Shown here one piece after another: positions 39,301 through 53,087 of a stretch of DNA of 64,000 nucleotides. The notes under the pieces are model-generated. The model was not told where the DNA came from and did no database searches. It saw nothing but the letters and a program-made list of their open reading frames with translations. The first letter of the stretch is position 1, and each line of letters begins with the position of its first letter. Source of the DNA: Glandiceps talaboti (taxonomy: Eukaryota > Hemichordata > Enteropneusta > Spengelidae); assembly GCF_964340395.1 (NCBI RefSeq), contig NC_135564.1, positions 2,197,501 to 2,261,500 of the forward strand, read 5' to 3'. The translations under genes and the position numbers were made by a program.

Positions 39301-40038
39301 ACTGAGATTGCATTGTTTTGTACTTTATTTTATTTTAAAAAGTATCATCATGAAATTGAACATTTTGAAGCATAAAACAGAAACACAAAACAATATATAT
39401 ATATCATGAGCAGTGTTCTTCAGTCAAATACTTACTGTGAGCAAGTATCATGTTTTGTCACAGTAGTGGGGATTCATGCAAAACCTGACATATCTACCAA
39501 AGACATAAAATATACAATAAACTTTGATTCTTCAGTATGCATAACACATCTAGGAGTTTTTGTGTGAAGTTAATCGGAAGAGAGAGAGAATGAGAGAGCT
39601 ATGTACTGATAAGAGTCTATCACAATGCAGTTCAGGCTGGTCAGTTTATTTGCCAATTTTAGAGGAGCATAAAATAGTATTATAAAGATCATCAAAGAAC
39701 AAGCCAGTTGCTCTAAAACAAGACACTATCCAGATCTTACCATGTAAATGGTACTTTTACCATTACTATGTATGCTTTATGTTGCAAACATAAATTTTTA
39801 TTGCCAATATTACTAAAGTGTGTAAAAGTTTACTGTAAAAAGCTATCCACAAAACGAGTCAATTTGGCATGTATTCCTTTCCGACAGGAAGTTTAGGTAC
39901 ACTTTCCGTCTCCTTCATTCCCCTGGTCATACCTGAAAACATGTGAGGGAGGGGGTTTGGTTGTCTGTGTCTGTGTGTATTGGTTGCTATATTTGAAATC
40001 CACAAGGCGACTGGGCACCATGTTTAATTCTCACTTAC

Positions 40039-40122
40039 CTGAGTCATGAATTCATAGTTTTTAAATTTTGTTTTGAAGTACATTTTTGATATCCTTTGTA
40101 TCAAATTACAAAATATTTTGGC
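40039..40122 (-). other. candidate cryptic or cassette exon, 84 bp, phase 0 to 0
   Basis: Minus-strand donor CAG|gtaagtga is an excellent consensus. A matching AG (acgatcctcag) lies 84 bp upstream. In the frame set by exon C (phase 0) the 28 codons are open (AKIFCNLIQRISKMYFKTKF, then KNYEFMTQ) and end in phase 0, so inclusion between exons C and D keeps the frame. The pyrimidine tract is poor and the Lys/Phe/Ile composition is unlike the Ser/Pro/Asn-rich neighbours, so it may be chance. Confidence 0.2.
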
Positions 40123-40375
40123 CTGAGGATCGTAACATTTGAAAATCATTTCATACAAACAACACCATACAACTGTTATAAATTGATTGTCTGTGGTTTC
40201 TATAATAGAAATTATTCCTTTTATCACAGCAATGAATTCATTCTTTCATAACGTAACGTGAAATGATAACATCAGTCATTTTCTAGTGAAATTTCTCACA
40301 CCTTTAACATTTGTAGAACTTTCTGCATGTGTTTGAATGTTCTTACATCTTTTTTCTGTTTTTAGTTCCTTTTTG

Positions 40376-40377
<2 letters not shown>

Positions 40378-40445
<68 letters not shown>

Positions 40446-40468
40446 TGTCTGTCTGTCTGTATGTCTGT
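40378..40468. repeat. (GT)n with (CTGT)n microsatellite
   Basis: About 33 GT units followed by CTGT units. In the transcript of the gene this is a (CA)n tract beginning about 160 nt after the exon C donor. Confidence 0.96.
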
Positions 40469-40625
40469 AAGTTCCTCAATTTCATACATCTTGGAACATT
40501 CTTATATTTTCATTACGTGGCAAATTTTATAATTCTGAATTACACTTGTAAAAGTATACATCAGAAGAAAAGATATTAAGGTGAGAAACTTATTTTTCTA
40601 ATAGTCATTTCTTATATACACTTAC

Positions 40626-40693
40626 CCTTGAGTCAAAGCTAGGGCTGGGTTGACTACTTGAGCTCCATGAATTTCGACTTTCATCCACCATTC
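40626..40693 (-). CDS. E-protein exon C (68 bp, phase 1 in, phase 0 out)
   Basis: Minus-strand acceptor tcttttgtag and donor AGG|gtaagtg. After the split G codon it gives 22 codons: (G)MVDESRNSWSSSSQPSPS, then FDSR. The pattern acid-acid-R/S, SW, then QPSPS, aromatic, D is a hallmark of the N-terminal part of E proteins (TCF12 [20 protein letters not shown]; TCF4 [20 protein letters not shown]; quoted from memory). It follows AD1 in the protein. Phase 1 entry allows it to be joined to exon A, to exon B, or directly to the exon beyond the window. The paralogue cannot be chosen; invertebrates usually have a single E protein, so it is probably the pro-orthologue. Confidence 0.88.
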
Positions 40694-42571
40694 CTACAAA
40701 AGAACAGATATATAAATCTGTCAGCCATGAGACATGAAAGAATCCATCACTAGTGTCTGTCATTTTACACCAATGCTACTTTAAATCAGACATCCTATAA
40801 AACTATCTCAGTCGCTTAGAAATATGAGAATTCCTTAACAAACTCAGGGTTATGGAATTCAACACACACCATACATAATGAATGCACAGTGTTCAACGAC
40901 AGTCGCAAGGGCAGAGGGGGAGAATCTGAAAATTAATCAAATTGACCCAGGTCAGAAGGCTGACTAAAAGAACATTAAAAGTTCTATATGGATATATTAA
41001 ATGTCAGGGAGTGTGACAGTTTTTATGGGACATACTAAGTACGGTGACACACAAAATTCATGCCAGGTCTCACGACTTACATATACTGATCTACAAGACG
41101 AGACATCAATGCCTTTCAACTATCCATCTAGATTAAAAAGATAATCTCCATTTCCCATCCTCCCCATGTGGGGGTGGGGGGTTTTGATGATGCAGATATT
41201 TCATTGAGGCCGTCTAATACTAAGTGTCTTTTAGTTTTATCAACAAACAAGTCATCCACATACTATCTCAATATCCTTTCCGTAATCATACTTATTTGTG
41301 TGTTTCCCAAACAAGTCATTATCTTTCTCAGTTTTGCATCTGTAGTATGTACGGAGGAGAGGATGCAGTACACCACCTTTTCTAGATTTAATAAAAAGCC
41401 ATCATCTTGCTAACATCCTGTTGCTAAACAACAATCTACAAGATAAATTCATCTCAGTGCCTACAACACAGGTATCTTTAGATCATTACTCAGTGGATGA
41501 TGAAATTCAACTACTCTTTTTTTTTAGGCCATGCACAAATATTTCACTAAAGCCACCTCTCACACTCATCAGTGCCACTGGGGTGCAATTTCTCCCTAAT
41601 ATCACATTGCACTTCCATTATCTGTGCAAGCTGTAAAGTTTACGAGATGTACTAAAAACTTTGCCACTACACTGGCCTCATGTACATGGGATTAAAAAGT
41701 CTACTACTAGCATCTAATTACTGTCTTTGTAAGGACAAACCAGTAGAGGTGTCATGGACACATTCACGGCTTCCTTTTATAGAAGGTGTGAATCAATTTT
41801 GTCAGTAAGCTTAGAATTTGTGACATTAACCACAGTTTAATTGAATTACAAAGAACTGCTAATGCCACTCACTCTGTTCTACAACTATCAAACTTTCTTG
41901 GGGCACTACTGAAAAATTCATGATTTCCATGACTAACACACTGAGCATTCCTTTCTTTGTTTTTAGCTACAATAGTACAAAGAATGGACTAGTCAACTTT
42001 ACTTGTCAACACTTCTCTCCGACTCCCAACAGCTGATTACTTCTTGTCCTTAATTTGTTTATTCGCCTGATATCTGTTTGCTGCCTAGTGCGATTGCGTT
42101 CATAATTATTGCGGCTTATTAGAAAAATATGAATATGAAAAATATGGTTTGTATTTTTACGTACTAGAGCTTCCTTATTAGCAAAATATGATGGGCTCAA
42201 TTATTTAAAAAATATGATGGCTATCATTAGATTTGTTTATACGGATGCATACTATCTCATAGAGGACATGCAAAGCAAAGGTATCATATCATCTCCATAT
42301 CACTGCCTTTATCTTAACAATATGGACACTGTCGGTTGGTCAGGGAATAAATGAGGTACCTCCACCCATATTTTCAATGCCGTCGATTTTATTTAGGTTA
42401 TCAGTGCTTTATCAGTAGGAAATATGGAGAGATGAAACCTGAACTGCTTAAAGACTGTTCCGAACTGTCATCATCAGTACATCAACATAGTGGCCCTGCC
42501 AACCCCTACGGAAGTGCAGGTCTTGTACTCCATCACTGGCAAAGCACTGCACAACCAGGTCATCGTGTGAC

Positions 42572-42579
42572 ATTTGCAT
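42572..42579 (+). promoter_or_regulatory. octamer (POU) motif in a complex, higher-GC stretch
   Basis: ATTTGCAT, the exact octamer, followed two bases later by TTAATA-type homeodomain sequence. The stretch 42351-42640 is distinct from the AT-rich intron and contains an open frame of 94 codons with no recognisable domain. I read it as a candidate non-coding element, with low certainty. Confidence 0.25.
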
Positions 42580-45500
42580 CATTAATAGTGAACACTTTCC
42601 TACAATCTTTGCTAGACACAAATCTCCTTCTCTAGCCATTAATCTTCAGACTAAGTTCTCATTGCATTACCTAAGTACACATATATGATATCAAACTTCA
42701 AGAATTATGAAACTCAACTGTATTTTCAACAAACGCTACCTTTTTTTTCTTTCCTCGTTTTGAAGTATGACACAGTCCTGATAACTTTGTCAGAAAGAAC
42801 ATAATCATTTTTCAACTAAGTTCTCAAGGAATCTGAACAAGAAAAATATCTAATGAAAGAAAATGATGATTTTATATTTTCACAGTCATTTGATTTTATG
42901 TTCACTTTTTCTACTGATCACATTGCCAACTTTGTGAAATAGAAACTATCCTTACTCATATTTCAATAAAATTCTCAAGACATAAGTACACAAAATATTT
43001 GAAATCAGGACAGGATACAAATTCAATATTTATGCACGCAATCTAAACTTCAAAGAAAATGTTTCATTTTTACATTCTTATTTGATAAAATTACTTCTGT
43101 TTATCACATCGCCAACTTTGTGAAACCTATATTAATTGTTACTAAAGTTCCTACAGTATTAAACACGCAGTATTCTCGTCATGTTACGACAGTAAAATAT
43201 GAGAAAAGTGCTTCAAAAGTCTGAAAGGTACAGTCATTGGTTCACTTATGTAATCACTCCACTACCCCACTGTCTGTACGGCCACTCTACTAATTCCTCT
43301 GCCACTAAAATCTTGTTGTATCCAATCACAGCATAGCAAGAAAGTGCATTATATAAGCAGAAACAATGTCTGGATCTTTCAGGCTAGCTTCAAGACTACT
43401 ATTAATTGTTTTCTTCATCATTTTATACAAATAAGTCTTTCCACTCATACGCAGTACACCCCTGGCAATACTGATAAAATGTCAGAAAAAAATGAATGAT
43501 TCATTTTGACCAATTTGTTGACTGTGATGAGTTGAAATTTTCATATTTTGTGCTCTCTTAATATGCAATGCTTCACTAAATTTAAACAGTACACTGTGGT
43601 GATTAGCAAATTTATTCATAAACACAGTAAAGTAGTAAATGCAAACGACACCAATCATGTAGACTCTATCTCCCCATATATAACTAAGATATCTAATTTG
43701 TGTAATTAAATTCTACAATTATTAATCTTCAGAATTCTACAATATAAATGGACTATATTAATATAATAAGACGCTTTTTAAATCAAAGAAATCAACCATA
43801 AATAACCATTTAATTACTGAATATTCAACTGTATTTGTACAAACATATGTCTGTCTACATCAATGTATGAACACATCGATATGTAAAAGTACAAATTTGA
43901 AATGGAGCAGTGACAGCACAACACAAAAACGTGTGCATGTGAACAATACAAACAATCAGTTGGTTGTACGGATGCAATAATATGAACATCTTATCAGCTG
44001 ATTAACCCTACCAATTAACCCTCATACAGAGAACCTATCTTAGTCTTTAACATCAATTTAATAACCACACCTCTATCTCTTCAATTGAGCCTCTTCACTG
44101 AGAATTCTGCTATCTCTATCAAAGCTTGTGTGAATTCTGGTAACTATCAAAATTTGCTTGGAACACTACACATTCTGAGAGTGCAAGATTGTCAATTTAT
44201 ACACACTAAGACTGTACTTTACCAACTATACGTCAAGCTATGAGCAATTCAGAATTTCACTTGACGGAGCTTAACCTGAGTTTCGTGAACGGAACACATT
44301 GAATTCCCCTCTTGACAATTAATTATGAACAACTAAACATGGATGTATTGCCAAAGCAACCAGTACACATGCGACTTTGGCGGGGTCTTTGATCTTTTAA
44401 TATTTCATGACAATATGACGGCTTTAATATTTAACATTTCTCAACTGTCCATTGAATACGGCTCACAGTGTGCACATCAAATCTGCCCAGCACATTTTTG
44501 GAACTATAACACATAGATTTTGGGGAAGTGGTAACTTTTGAAACACATAAACCTGAAACAAGTTCTCACAACTGAAGAGTAATTTATGAGCATTCCAAAT
44601 CCTATACTGAACTGCAATAAACTCAAACAATCTCCGACTTTTCCTCCTCGTGTTAGAAGCCTAGTGACCAGTCCAGGGTCGCCATCAATTCTAGTACCAG
44701 TGACAGAAGTCATGCTCTTGCCAGTTTTGTAAATGCTGGGTTATCTTGCATAAACACAACAGGCAACAATCGGCCCCTTCAACTGCTCAATATATCCACC
44801 GCTATTGCTTCATATCAAACTTGTTCAAAGTGATTGAATTGAGGCTGTAAAACACCGCCTGATTTACGGCATTTAAAGCTTGATAACACCAGCTTCAATT
44901 GGTACCGATAAGCGTATTAGTTTTTTGAGCAGAACCTGAAGGGACATGATGAAACACAGTAACTCTATGGAGAAAAACAATCCACAGAAAAGTGAATCAC
45001 AATTATTCACATCAGATGATCAGATATTATATTTAAATACTGGTATCCCCCTCTGAAGACTAGAATGAAGTTCAATTTTGGAATAAAATCTACAAATAAA
45101 TACCTGTACTTGTTTCATTGTTCATGGGTCAACTGTGTAATCTGTCTTCAGAAGTAGATATTGAGTCTGTTATTCTTGACATTTAAGGTGAATTTCCCAT
45201 GTGGATTAGTTACTTCAATGTTACATTCTAAGACAAACATTTGTTGAAAAGAGCAGGAAGGTACTACATTTCTTGCAAAAATTCTTAGCAACTACATGAC
45301 TATTTAAGATTTCACCACAAAGTTTGACAACAAATATTTCGCCCGTACAAAACTAATTACTCCCTACAACATGTAATTAGTATTTTGTTTAACAACTTTT
45401 CATTGAAGTCAAAACTAAACCTATGATTATTCAGTTTATATAAATCCCTGACATACCTAATACTGTATTCAAATTGACTGTTTACAGGAACAAACACAAT

Positions 45501-48068
45501 GACAACTTTGAAGTCACCGATGCTATGTCTCCGAAGGTAAATATGAGCCTGTCTTTTTTAAGTTTAGTTGTACTATCTCTCTGTTCTATTTAACAGATAC
45601 GACAAAGCTGGTGGCTGTATCTCCTGATTTACAGCATCTTAACTTACATACTTGTAAATGCAGTTAGCCTACTTTGCAACACAGATAGTAATAGGAAGAC
45701 ACAGTTAAGATGCTGCTACTAAATCAAATCACTACATCAACTCATTTTCATTCCCTCTGAACTTCTATACTTAAACTGAAGTTTAGAGTCCAATTCTGAT
45801 CAAACATACAAGTAAAAAAACCTGGAATAACATCTCACCTCTTCTGATAAACAGAATTAACTCAATTATGTGTTACAAACTTTAAGAATGTACTCAATGA
45901 TAATAAGTACACGTTAATAAAACTTAAACCTCACAAAAATTTGGTGGAAAAGAGCTCAGGATTTTTAGCTTCATATTGTGAAAAATATTGGGGTAGGGAT
46001 AACACATATACAATCATTGCATTGATTTTTTAAAAATCATATCAGGAGAAATTTTAAACATTTGGTGTAGTTGTTTAGACATCTTTGAAAGGTGCTAAAA
46101 GTCACACAGATTAGGTAGGCACTACTGCAAAACTGAAAGAGCTGTTTACAACAGAAACTTTACCCCAAGCCTATTATTACAAAAATAATTAATACATACA
46201 CTAATTAAGATGGTCATAAATAAACATTAACTGTGCAATTAGGTAACATGTAATTAGAAACATTACAATAGAAATAAACACAATAGCCATGCTTTTTAGC
46301 TTTAATAACTGTAACAAGGACCTTTGTCAAGTATGGCTTCTACATAGTACATGCGTCACAGTTCGGTGAAAGAATGCCCCCTGAAATCAAACTGTGTGTG
46401 GTTCGACCTCATACCTCATGAGGTGACTGGACTCCACAGCCACCTCCCCTACCATTACTGTTTCTGTCCCCACCACTGTTATTCTTTCACTGTGTTGCCA
46501 TCTTCAAATCATACATGTGAGTCTTTGTCAACAGTCAAAGTCAACCATAGTGAGTCAACTTTCTCAATTGGTTGTGTTACGCTGAGAGCTGAGGTTTGAA
46601 CATGAAGTAGCCATGAACTAACTTTTTGAGATTTGACAAATGTTTGTCTTTCTCTTCACTTGATGAAATAGTTTCTTATCTCTCCAAGAGTTGACTACTC
46701 TCAAGCAGTCCTTTATTTGCGTTGTCACTCTCCTAGTGTCCATTGCTGATTCTTATCTTGATAAATAAACTCCCACTGTAGTGTTCCCATCAGAGATTTG
46801 GAATTCACATGCTTTGCAACCCAACCTATCCTCCTAAATTTTACAGTAACCCAAACAACCTATATCAAACCCTCAGACTGTTCCAAAATTGTGATAATCG
46901 CAGGCAAGGACAGGTACAGTTTTGAGGGGTTCCGTTTCAACTTTTAATTCAGGTATGATTTTCTACTGATTAATCTACTGTGGTTTCTGTATGTACAGTT
47001 ACCAAGCTTGAATTTATTGATACTCAGTAACAAGAACTGCTTGTTGAAAAGAATAACTGAACAAATTACTATGTCAGCTACATATTACTACACTTAGAAA
47101 ATTTTAACAGAGGAATGTTTAGTAACACTAATTTCTTGGTTAGCTCCTGATGTCATTCAATTTCAAATCAGTTCAACTATGTCTCTAGAAAACAATGACG
47201 TAAAAACAGACTGGCTTGCAGAGAAATCAATTTTGGGCTGCATGCATTTGTCACTAAACTTAATGACAGGTTGCTTTCCTCTGACACGGAATATTACACA
47301 AATGATAAAAAATTACAAAAATGAAATCTAGTTTTAAAGAAGACAGAGAAAGAATATCAATAACACCATACATTTTACTAAATTAATGCTCTGTAAACCA
47401 AAAACTTCCATCAAATCAACTATCGTGTCACTTGAATGTCTGTTACACAACTTCACCGTGAAGAAATAAATTGATAAAAACCTTCTTCGATTTCCTTCAT
47501 TTTTGGTTCACAAAAAATGGAAAATACTTTTTTTTCTTCTTCTAATGATCTAAAAGCAACAATATCGGCTAAGATAAGTCATCAAAGTCTGCACTTTTAC
47601 ATCGCTGATAGACTTTTAATGGATTTGATGTCATGCCCAACAGGCATAGTACCATCATGAGTCCTTTTCTAACCATTTGCTGTATCTCCCTACAATTTAA
47701 TGGAACAGCCAGCAAAAAAGCTTTGTTGACAATGTACTTATGTTGCCTTGAACAGCTAGTGGTCCCACAACTAAAACTTTGCCACTGAATTTCTTTTGAG
47801 CACCCGCACAAAATTAAAACCAAGAGTGGGATATAGTCCTTGGAGTGAGAATGGGATACGTGTGGATTTCAGAACAATGTTTTCCGGTTTAGTGGGTAAA
47901 CGGGCGAACACCTGTACACAGTAATCACCAATCACAACACTGTTTTCAAACAAAGATGACACTGCCCCTCCACTTTGGACCAAACTCAACACAGATCACC
48001 TCCTTCTCAACACACTGCACACACTCACACACACCAAAAAAAAGCTGAGAAGTCGTGATTTTTCCTAC

Positions 48069-48129
48069 CTCGGTAGTAAAATGCTGGAAATCGTGGCCTC
48101 ATGTCTGTAGGATGGACTACTGTACACAT
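48069..48129 (-). CDS. candidate alternative first exon (or cassette) B of the E-protein gene
   Basis: On the minus strand an ATG at 48129-48127 opens 20 codons plus one base, MCTVVHPTDMRPRFPAFYYR(G), ending at CCGAG|gtagga. The out phase is 1, as needed to enter exon C (giving YYRGMVDESR) or exon E (giving YYRGKPMEK). Vertebrate TCF4 and TCF12 have an alternative first exon starting MYCAY, with a central PGM and a YYYNGK end, also phase 1 as I recall; Cys, Pro, Met, YY and G are found here in the same order. Alternatively a shorter 36-bp exon starts after ctacag at 48104 and is a phase 1 to 1 cassette (DMRPRFPAFYYRG). No TATA box is evident. Homology is weak, so the call is tentative. Confidence 0.45.
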
Positions 48130-51100
48130 GGCATACAAAATATTATCCAAAGTTTAGACGATCAGGATTTTTGTGTTTCCATTATCTCTGACAAATATGA
48201 ATGAACTGTAGAAACAACTGACCGAAATGAGCACCACACAGACTCCCCAAGTTAACCAATTTTCACCCTATGGCTTCCTTTCTTTAACAAGCTACTTGAT
48301 ACCCCCACTAGAAACCCAAGTATTTAGCCATATAAATCATCGTACACAATGGAAACCTGGAAATGTGTGGATACATTTCATACAGAATTTCTGGTTGGGA
48401 GAAAAAGGTCAAATAAAAGGGTGAGGTCACAAATTCTGCGAAGAAAAAAATTTTACAAGTGAAGTTGTAGGCGTGTATCATTAGTTAGACAAAAGTTGAC
48501 ATAACTTAAAGTACATGTCAGTGTCTGTCACTATGTCAAAACCAAATGTCTGGTCACCAGAACTGAAAATATCAGAATTTTCACTGCCACAGTGAAGACC
48601 ATAAAAATGTCTTAATTCAACATAATGTGTCTCAAAGACATAAACAGTACGCTTCAATGAGAAAGTTGCCAGTCTGGGAAACAGACGAGAGAATGTCAAA
48701 ATTCAACAACACGTCAAACTGAAGTCATCAAGCTGAAGTCATCAAGCTTGCCAGCACATGCACAAAATAGAGCATAAATTTTTACAAAGCTGATCACTCT
48801 AATTTTTTTATATCACACTGATTGTAGCAACTGTGATCAATTTCAACCTTACCAAAGAAATACAAATATATGAAATTTTTTTTTTTTAAACTGACAATTA
48901 CAATTTATATTTGTTCTATGTGAAAACTGTACATCTATCTTATTCTGTTTATTGAAAAATTTCTCTATTTCACTTTTGTTCTTATTTTTGTTGTTGTATT
49001 GGCGTTTTTTTTTAATACTTTCACATAAAAACAGACAAAAATATGATCGTGGATAATCACTCTGTATCTTTCTACATTCATTTTTTTTTGTGGATGTGAA
49101 AATTTTATATACCTCAAACAAATTGTAAATGTTGCATTATGAATGCAAGGGGTAAGGAAACCAGAAAAACTGACAAATTCTCCCCCAAAAACCATGACAT
49201 GCTGACTACTTTGGGATACCCTATTAACAATGAATCAGTGAAACAGAACCTGAGCACTAGCACCCTATGATGTCTTATATATAAACAAAACCAGTTCTGG
49301 TATTCCAGCATCCGAATTTAGAAGATAGTTTGCTGTCAGAGAAACAGTTAAAATGTTTCTGAATTAAATAAGCAGTCTGATACAGTGTTTTGACATGGAT
49401 TTCTTGAAAGCCGAGATACTTTCATCTGTGGGAGAGCTACGACGTCCTCCTGCTACGTAAATTAGCGGAGTGTTGCTGATAACTGATCTAGTATAGCGCA
49501 CAGTGGAGGTGCTAATTATTGTCAGTGTGTTGTGAATTATATTTGGCTTATACAGTGACACTGTTATGATGCAGTCATTCTCAGCTGGCGTTGTCACTTC
49601 TTTCTCCAGTCTTTGTAACTATTGCCACAGAATAGAAAACCAGCAGGTACATTTTTCAACTGATAGAAGTTGTTAGAACATAGTGGTTTTACTTATTTCT
49701 AGTATACAGCACCTTCTTTTAAAATAACTATGACACAATTATCACAACTTTTTTCAAGATCATCATTTTTAGGTTGGGCACAGGTTATTTTGCACAATTC
49801 TGTACAATCTGAATTTGTGACAAGATTGAAGGTTCTCCGGTGACAGTCAGTTCAAGTAACACAACCATACATTTACACACAACAATCATGTTGATAACTC
49901 CTATTCAGTATACTCACACGAGGCAAAGGTCAACCTTAAATTCAAAACAGATTTACAAATCTTCCTAATGTTAGTAATTATTTCCCAACATAAATATCAC
50001 CTTGAAAATGTAAAATCTCCTGCTTTCATAATACATACAATACATACAAAACATAGTTTTAATTCACTTCTTGCTAACTCCTGTCCTATCAACCCGTACA
50101 ACTGTTCCATTGGTTTCAATGTCCATAAAGACAAGAACCACACAAAAACACTTATCCCTCCCATCCCATTTATTAAGTTCTATCAAATTATCACATACTT
50201 TGTTTAAAAAGCTTAACAGTTCGCATGATTTAGATGGAATGTGTTGTAGTGGTTGCCTCTTTACACAGCAGAATCTTATATACTGCTGGTGTAGTTGCAC
50301 ATACGCATGATTTCCGACACTTCAGATATATTTAGCTAATAGATGTATGGAGATATGACATGTAACTCTGTTTGAACAGTTTCCCATGCCTTAAGATTGG
50401 AATCATATTCTCTATAGCTTGACTTCAAGAAATTGCGGTGTCAGAAAGGAGACTTGAAATGAGAGCCGTTCGTTTCCCTAATGGCAGCAATGTAATTTCA
50501 GCGCAATTTTTCACCAGATCAAAATTGACATGAAAAACTTCATTCAAGTTCAAATTAATTAAAATAAATGGCCAACCCCTAGTCATAAGAGACATGTGAA
50601 TTGAAATGATTGGAAACATTTATGATACATTAACCATCATGCCAGCTTTCTAATTAAATTAGAGAGTCATAAAAATATGACTAATTGCTTATTCATGTCA
50701 GTCACATGGGATCTACAACGAGAGAGATGAATTTTAAAGCCATATATATATACATACTTTACGGCCTCAAAAAAATGATGTGAAATATTCAAATTGGGCA
50801 TGTTTACTATCAGCCGACTTCTCAGCAACATATGTTCATAAGCTGGTCGTGTTAATTTATCTTGTAGCCCATAGTTTCTCAGGACATGGTTCGACAGCTT
50901 TGTGAAAAGTGCCGACTAAATTGCACTGTTGCTAAAGACTTTTTTAGGTATACAATTACGTATGTGTGTACAAAGTTTGTGGTATTTATTTGTACCACTA
51001 CTGTGGATTCTAACTGTATCATTAAAACAGACATTACATGTACAACTTTGAAATCTGTATATCTTTGACAATCTTTATTTTTAAACTATTTAGACTCTCT

Positions 51101-53087
51101 AGTCTACCTATGTTCAACATATTTGCTGAAACATTTAGCTAAATTTTACATCTTTTCATCAATAAAACCAAACGTGGACATTACCAATTGGCTAACACAT
51201 GGCAATATTGCCAGAAAGAATCACAAGTTATGAGAATTTGGACAATTTTTTTGTTGAACTGATCCAAATTGTAACTAGGAAATTTTCTATTTTTAGCAGT
51301 CAAAGTTACTTTCAGTATATTTTATCTGTTGTGTCACTGTGAAATAGCATTGTAATCTGATAGATGGGCAAAGAATTGCTTAGCTACCAGTGACCTTAGC
51401 AAGGGGAACAGGTTACTTGTGGTTACCAGTATGTGTAAACAGTACGAGAACAGGAAAGTCAAACACTTCAACAAAAAAGTGAATTCATGATCATTTAAGT
51501 CAAAGACACAAGTTAATGACAAGTAGTCCGTCAAGTCCAAACTTTTCTATGTTAATCATCACTGACTTATTTTTTGTCCAATGTCTCATCAACTCAACAT
51601 ACCCTTGGTATTTCAGAAGCTGGCAACTCGGACACACTGATATAAATCATCCCACTCTTTGTTAACACACATGTTGCTGAAATCTGAATAACCAACAACA
51701 AATTATATTGCGCACTTGAAATGCTATGAAAATTGACTATTGAGGAAGAGAAAACTACAATGTGTGTAATCGTTGGTGAAAGTTAAAGTTGCTCTGTGGA
51801 AAACACACAGAAGGTAATTCACAACTAAACTTGTGCGGTGGCCATTTTTAATATATGCGTTTAATGATTCCATATATGTCACATCATGAATATGTATGAG
51901 ATACAGAATTCTGGGATTTACATATCAACTTGACTAAAATTTCATTCTAAAGTGGGTGAATATTTCAGGCTGACAATTCTCTCTGCTATTTCACTGTAGT
52001 ATTTGCACTCCACTTACATGTAAAAGAGCCATTTTCTCATCCGAGTAGAAAGATTTTGAAAACAAACATCCACCAAGTATCAAACCCGGAGGATATAAAT
52101 AATGTGTTTGAATTTGCAGTGAATCAAATTTCCTTTATCCTGTCAGGAAATCAAAAGAAATACACAGGAAGATGTCAATGTTTAACTCTTTTCAAAAATC
52201 AATAATCCGACAACAGAGACTTGTTCTTCAAAATTACCCAGTCAATGTCGTCCTCAGTAACATGAAAATCTAGAACTCAATTTCTGTAATGATCGTTCAA
52301 AAAACCTCAACCATGTTTGTATTTTAAGTTGGATGATATATGGCAGGCAGAACGCATTAGCGTAAGAACAAAACTAATCGGGGGTGCTTTGTCTAGTACA
52401 CTCTAGATATGTTTTCATGGATGATATTTCCGGAACTGCTTTCAATCGCAATATTTGCCTCAATTTAAATACCACCAAAAATCAATAATTCTTATTAAGT
52501 ACATAGGATCTCTCAATAGCATCGAGAAAGCCTGTCAGTCAGGTTTGGCCAAAAAAAAACTGCCTGTGACGAAAAACAGAACGCTAATGCATTAATAGCA
52601 ACAATGCAACCTCGCTTCCAACTTGAACGCACACATACAGACAAATTTTCACCTCAAGCAGAAGAAACATCAAATAGTGTACACAAAAACAGCACAAAAT
52701 CAATTTATTTGAACAGTGATTGAAAATATTATTCTCAATAATGAACAATTAAACATTGACACTTGAAATGATGGCAAACCATCCAATGTATCGATCCTAC
52801 TATCCACAGATGAATGATTTAGTTTCGACAAAAAGACCTCTGGCATAACTTCTAAAACCATGCAACATTTTTCCCTTAGTATTTCATTACGGACAATAAT
52901 ATTCAAGTTATTGGAGGAATATCCTTTAGTTCACAAGTCTTGTTCAGCAAAAATGAACCAAAAATGAGCGTTATCCAGAAACTTGGACTTTATCAAGTTC
53001 AAAGACATGCCTACAAATTTAGGGAGAATTCTTCACAACACTGATATTGTGTGTACTATATACTAGTACATCCATCAAAACAATATC

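Larger units (their letters stand above)
31782..40625 (-). other. intron between exons C and D (8.8 kb)
   Basis: Contains the MITE-like element at 32427, a C-rich tract at 36352 that would be G-quadruplex-forming in the transcript, an open 84-bp candidate cassette at 40039-40122 and the (GT)n tract at 40378. Several open frames of 60-110 codons occur on both strands (for example 38650-38991 on plus) but none has recognisable domains or splice context. The rest is featureless AT-rich sequence. Confidence 0.65.

Noticed and set aside
46390-46420. tRNA B-box-like GGTTCGACCTC on plus
   Set aside because: No A box at the right distance and no cloverleaf could be drawn.
49364-49597. Minus-strand open frame of 77 codons in a complex stretch
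   Set aside because: No domain, no suitable splice sites in the phase needed by the gene; could be part of a non-coding element.
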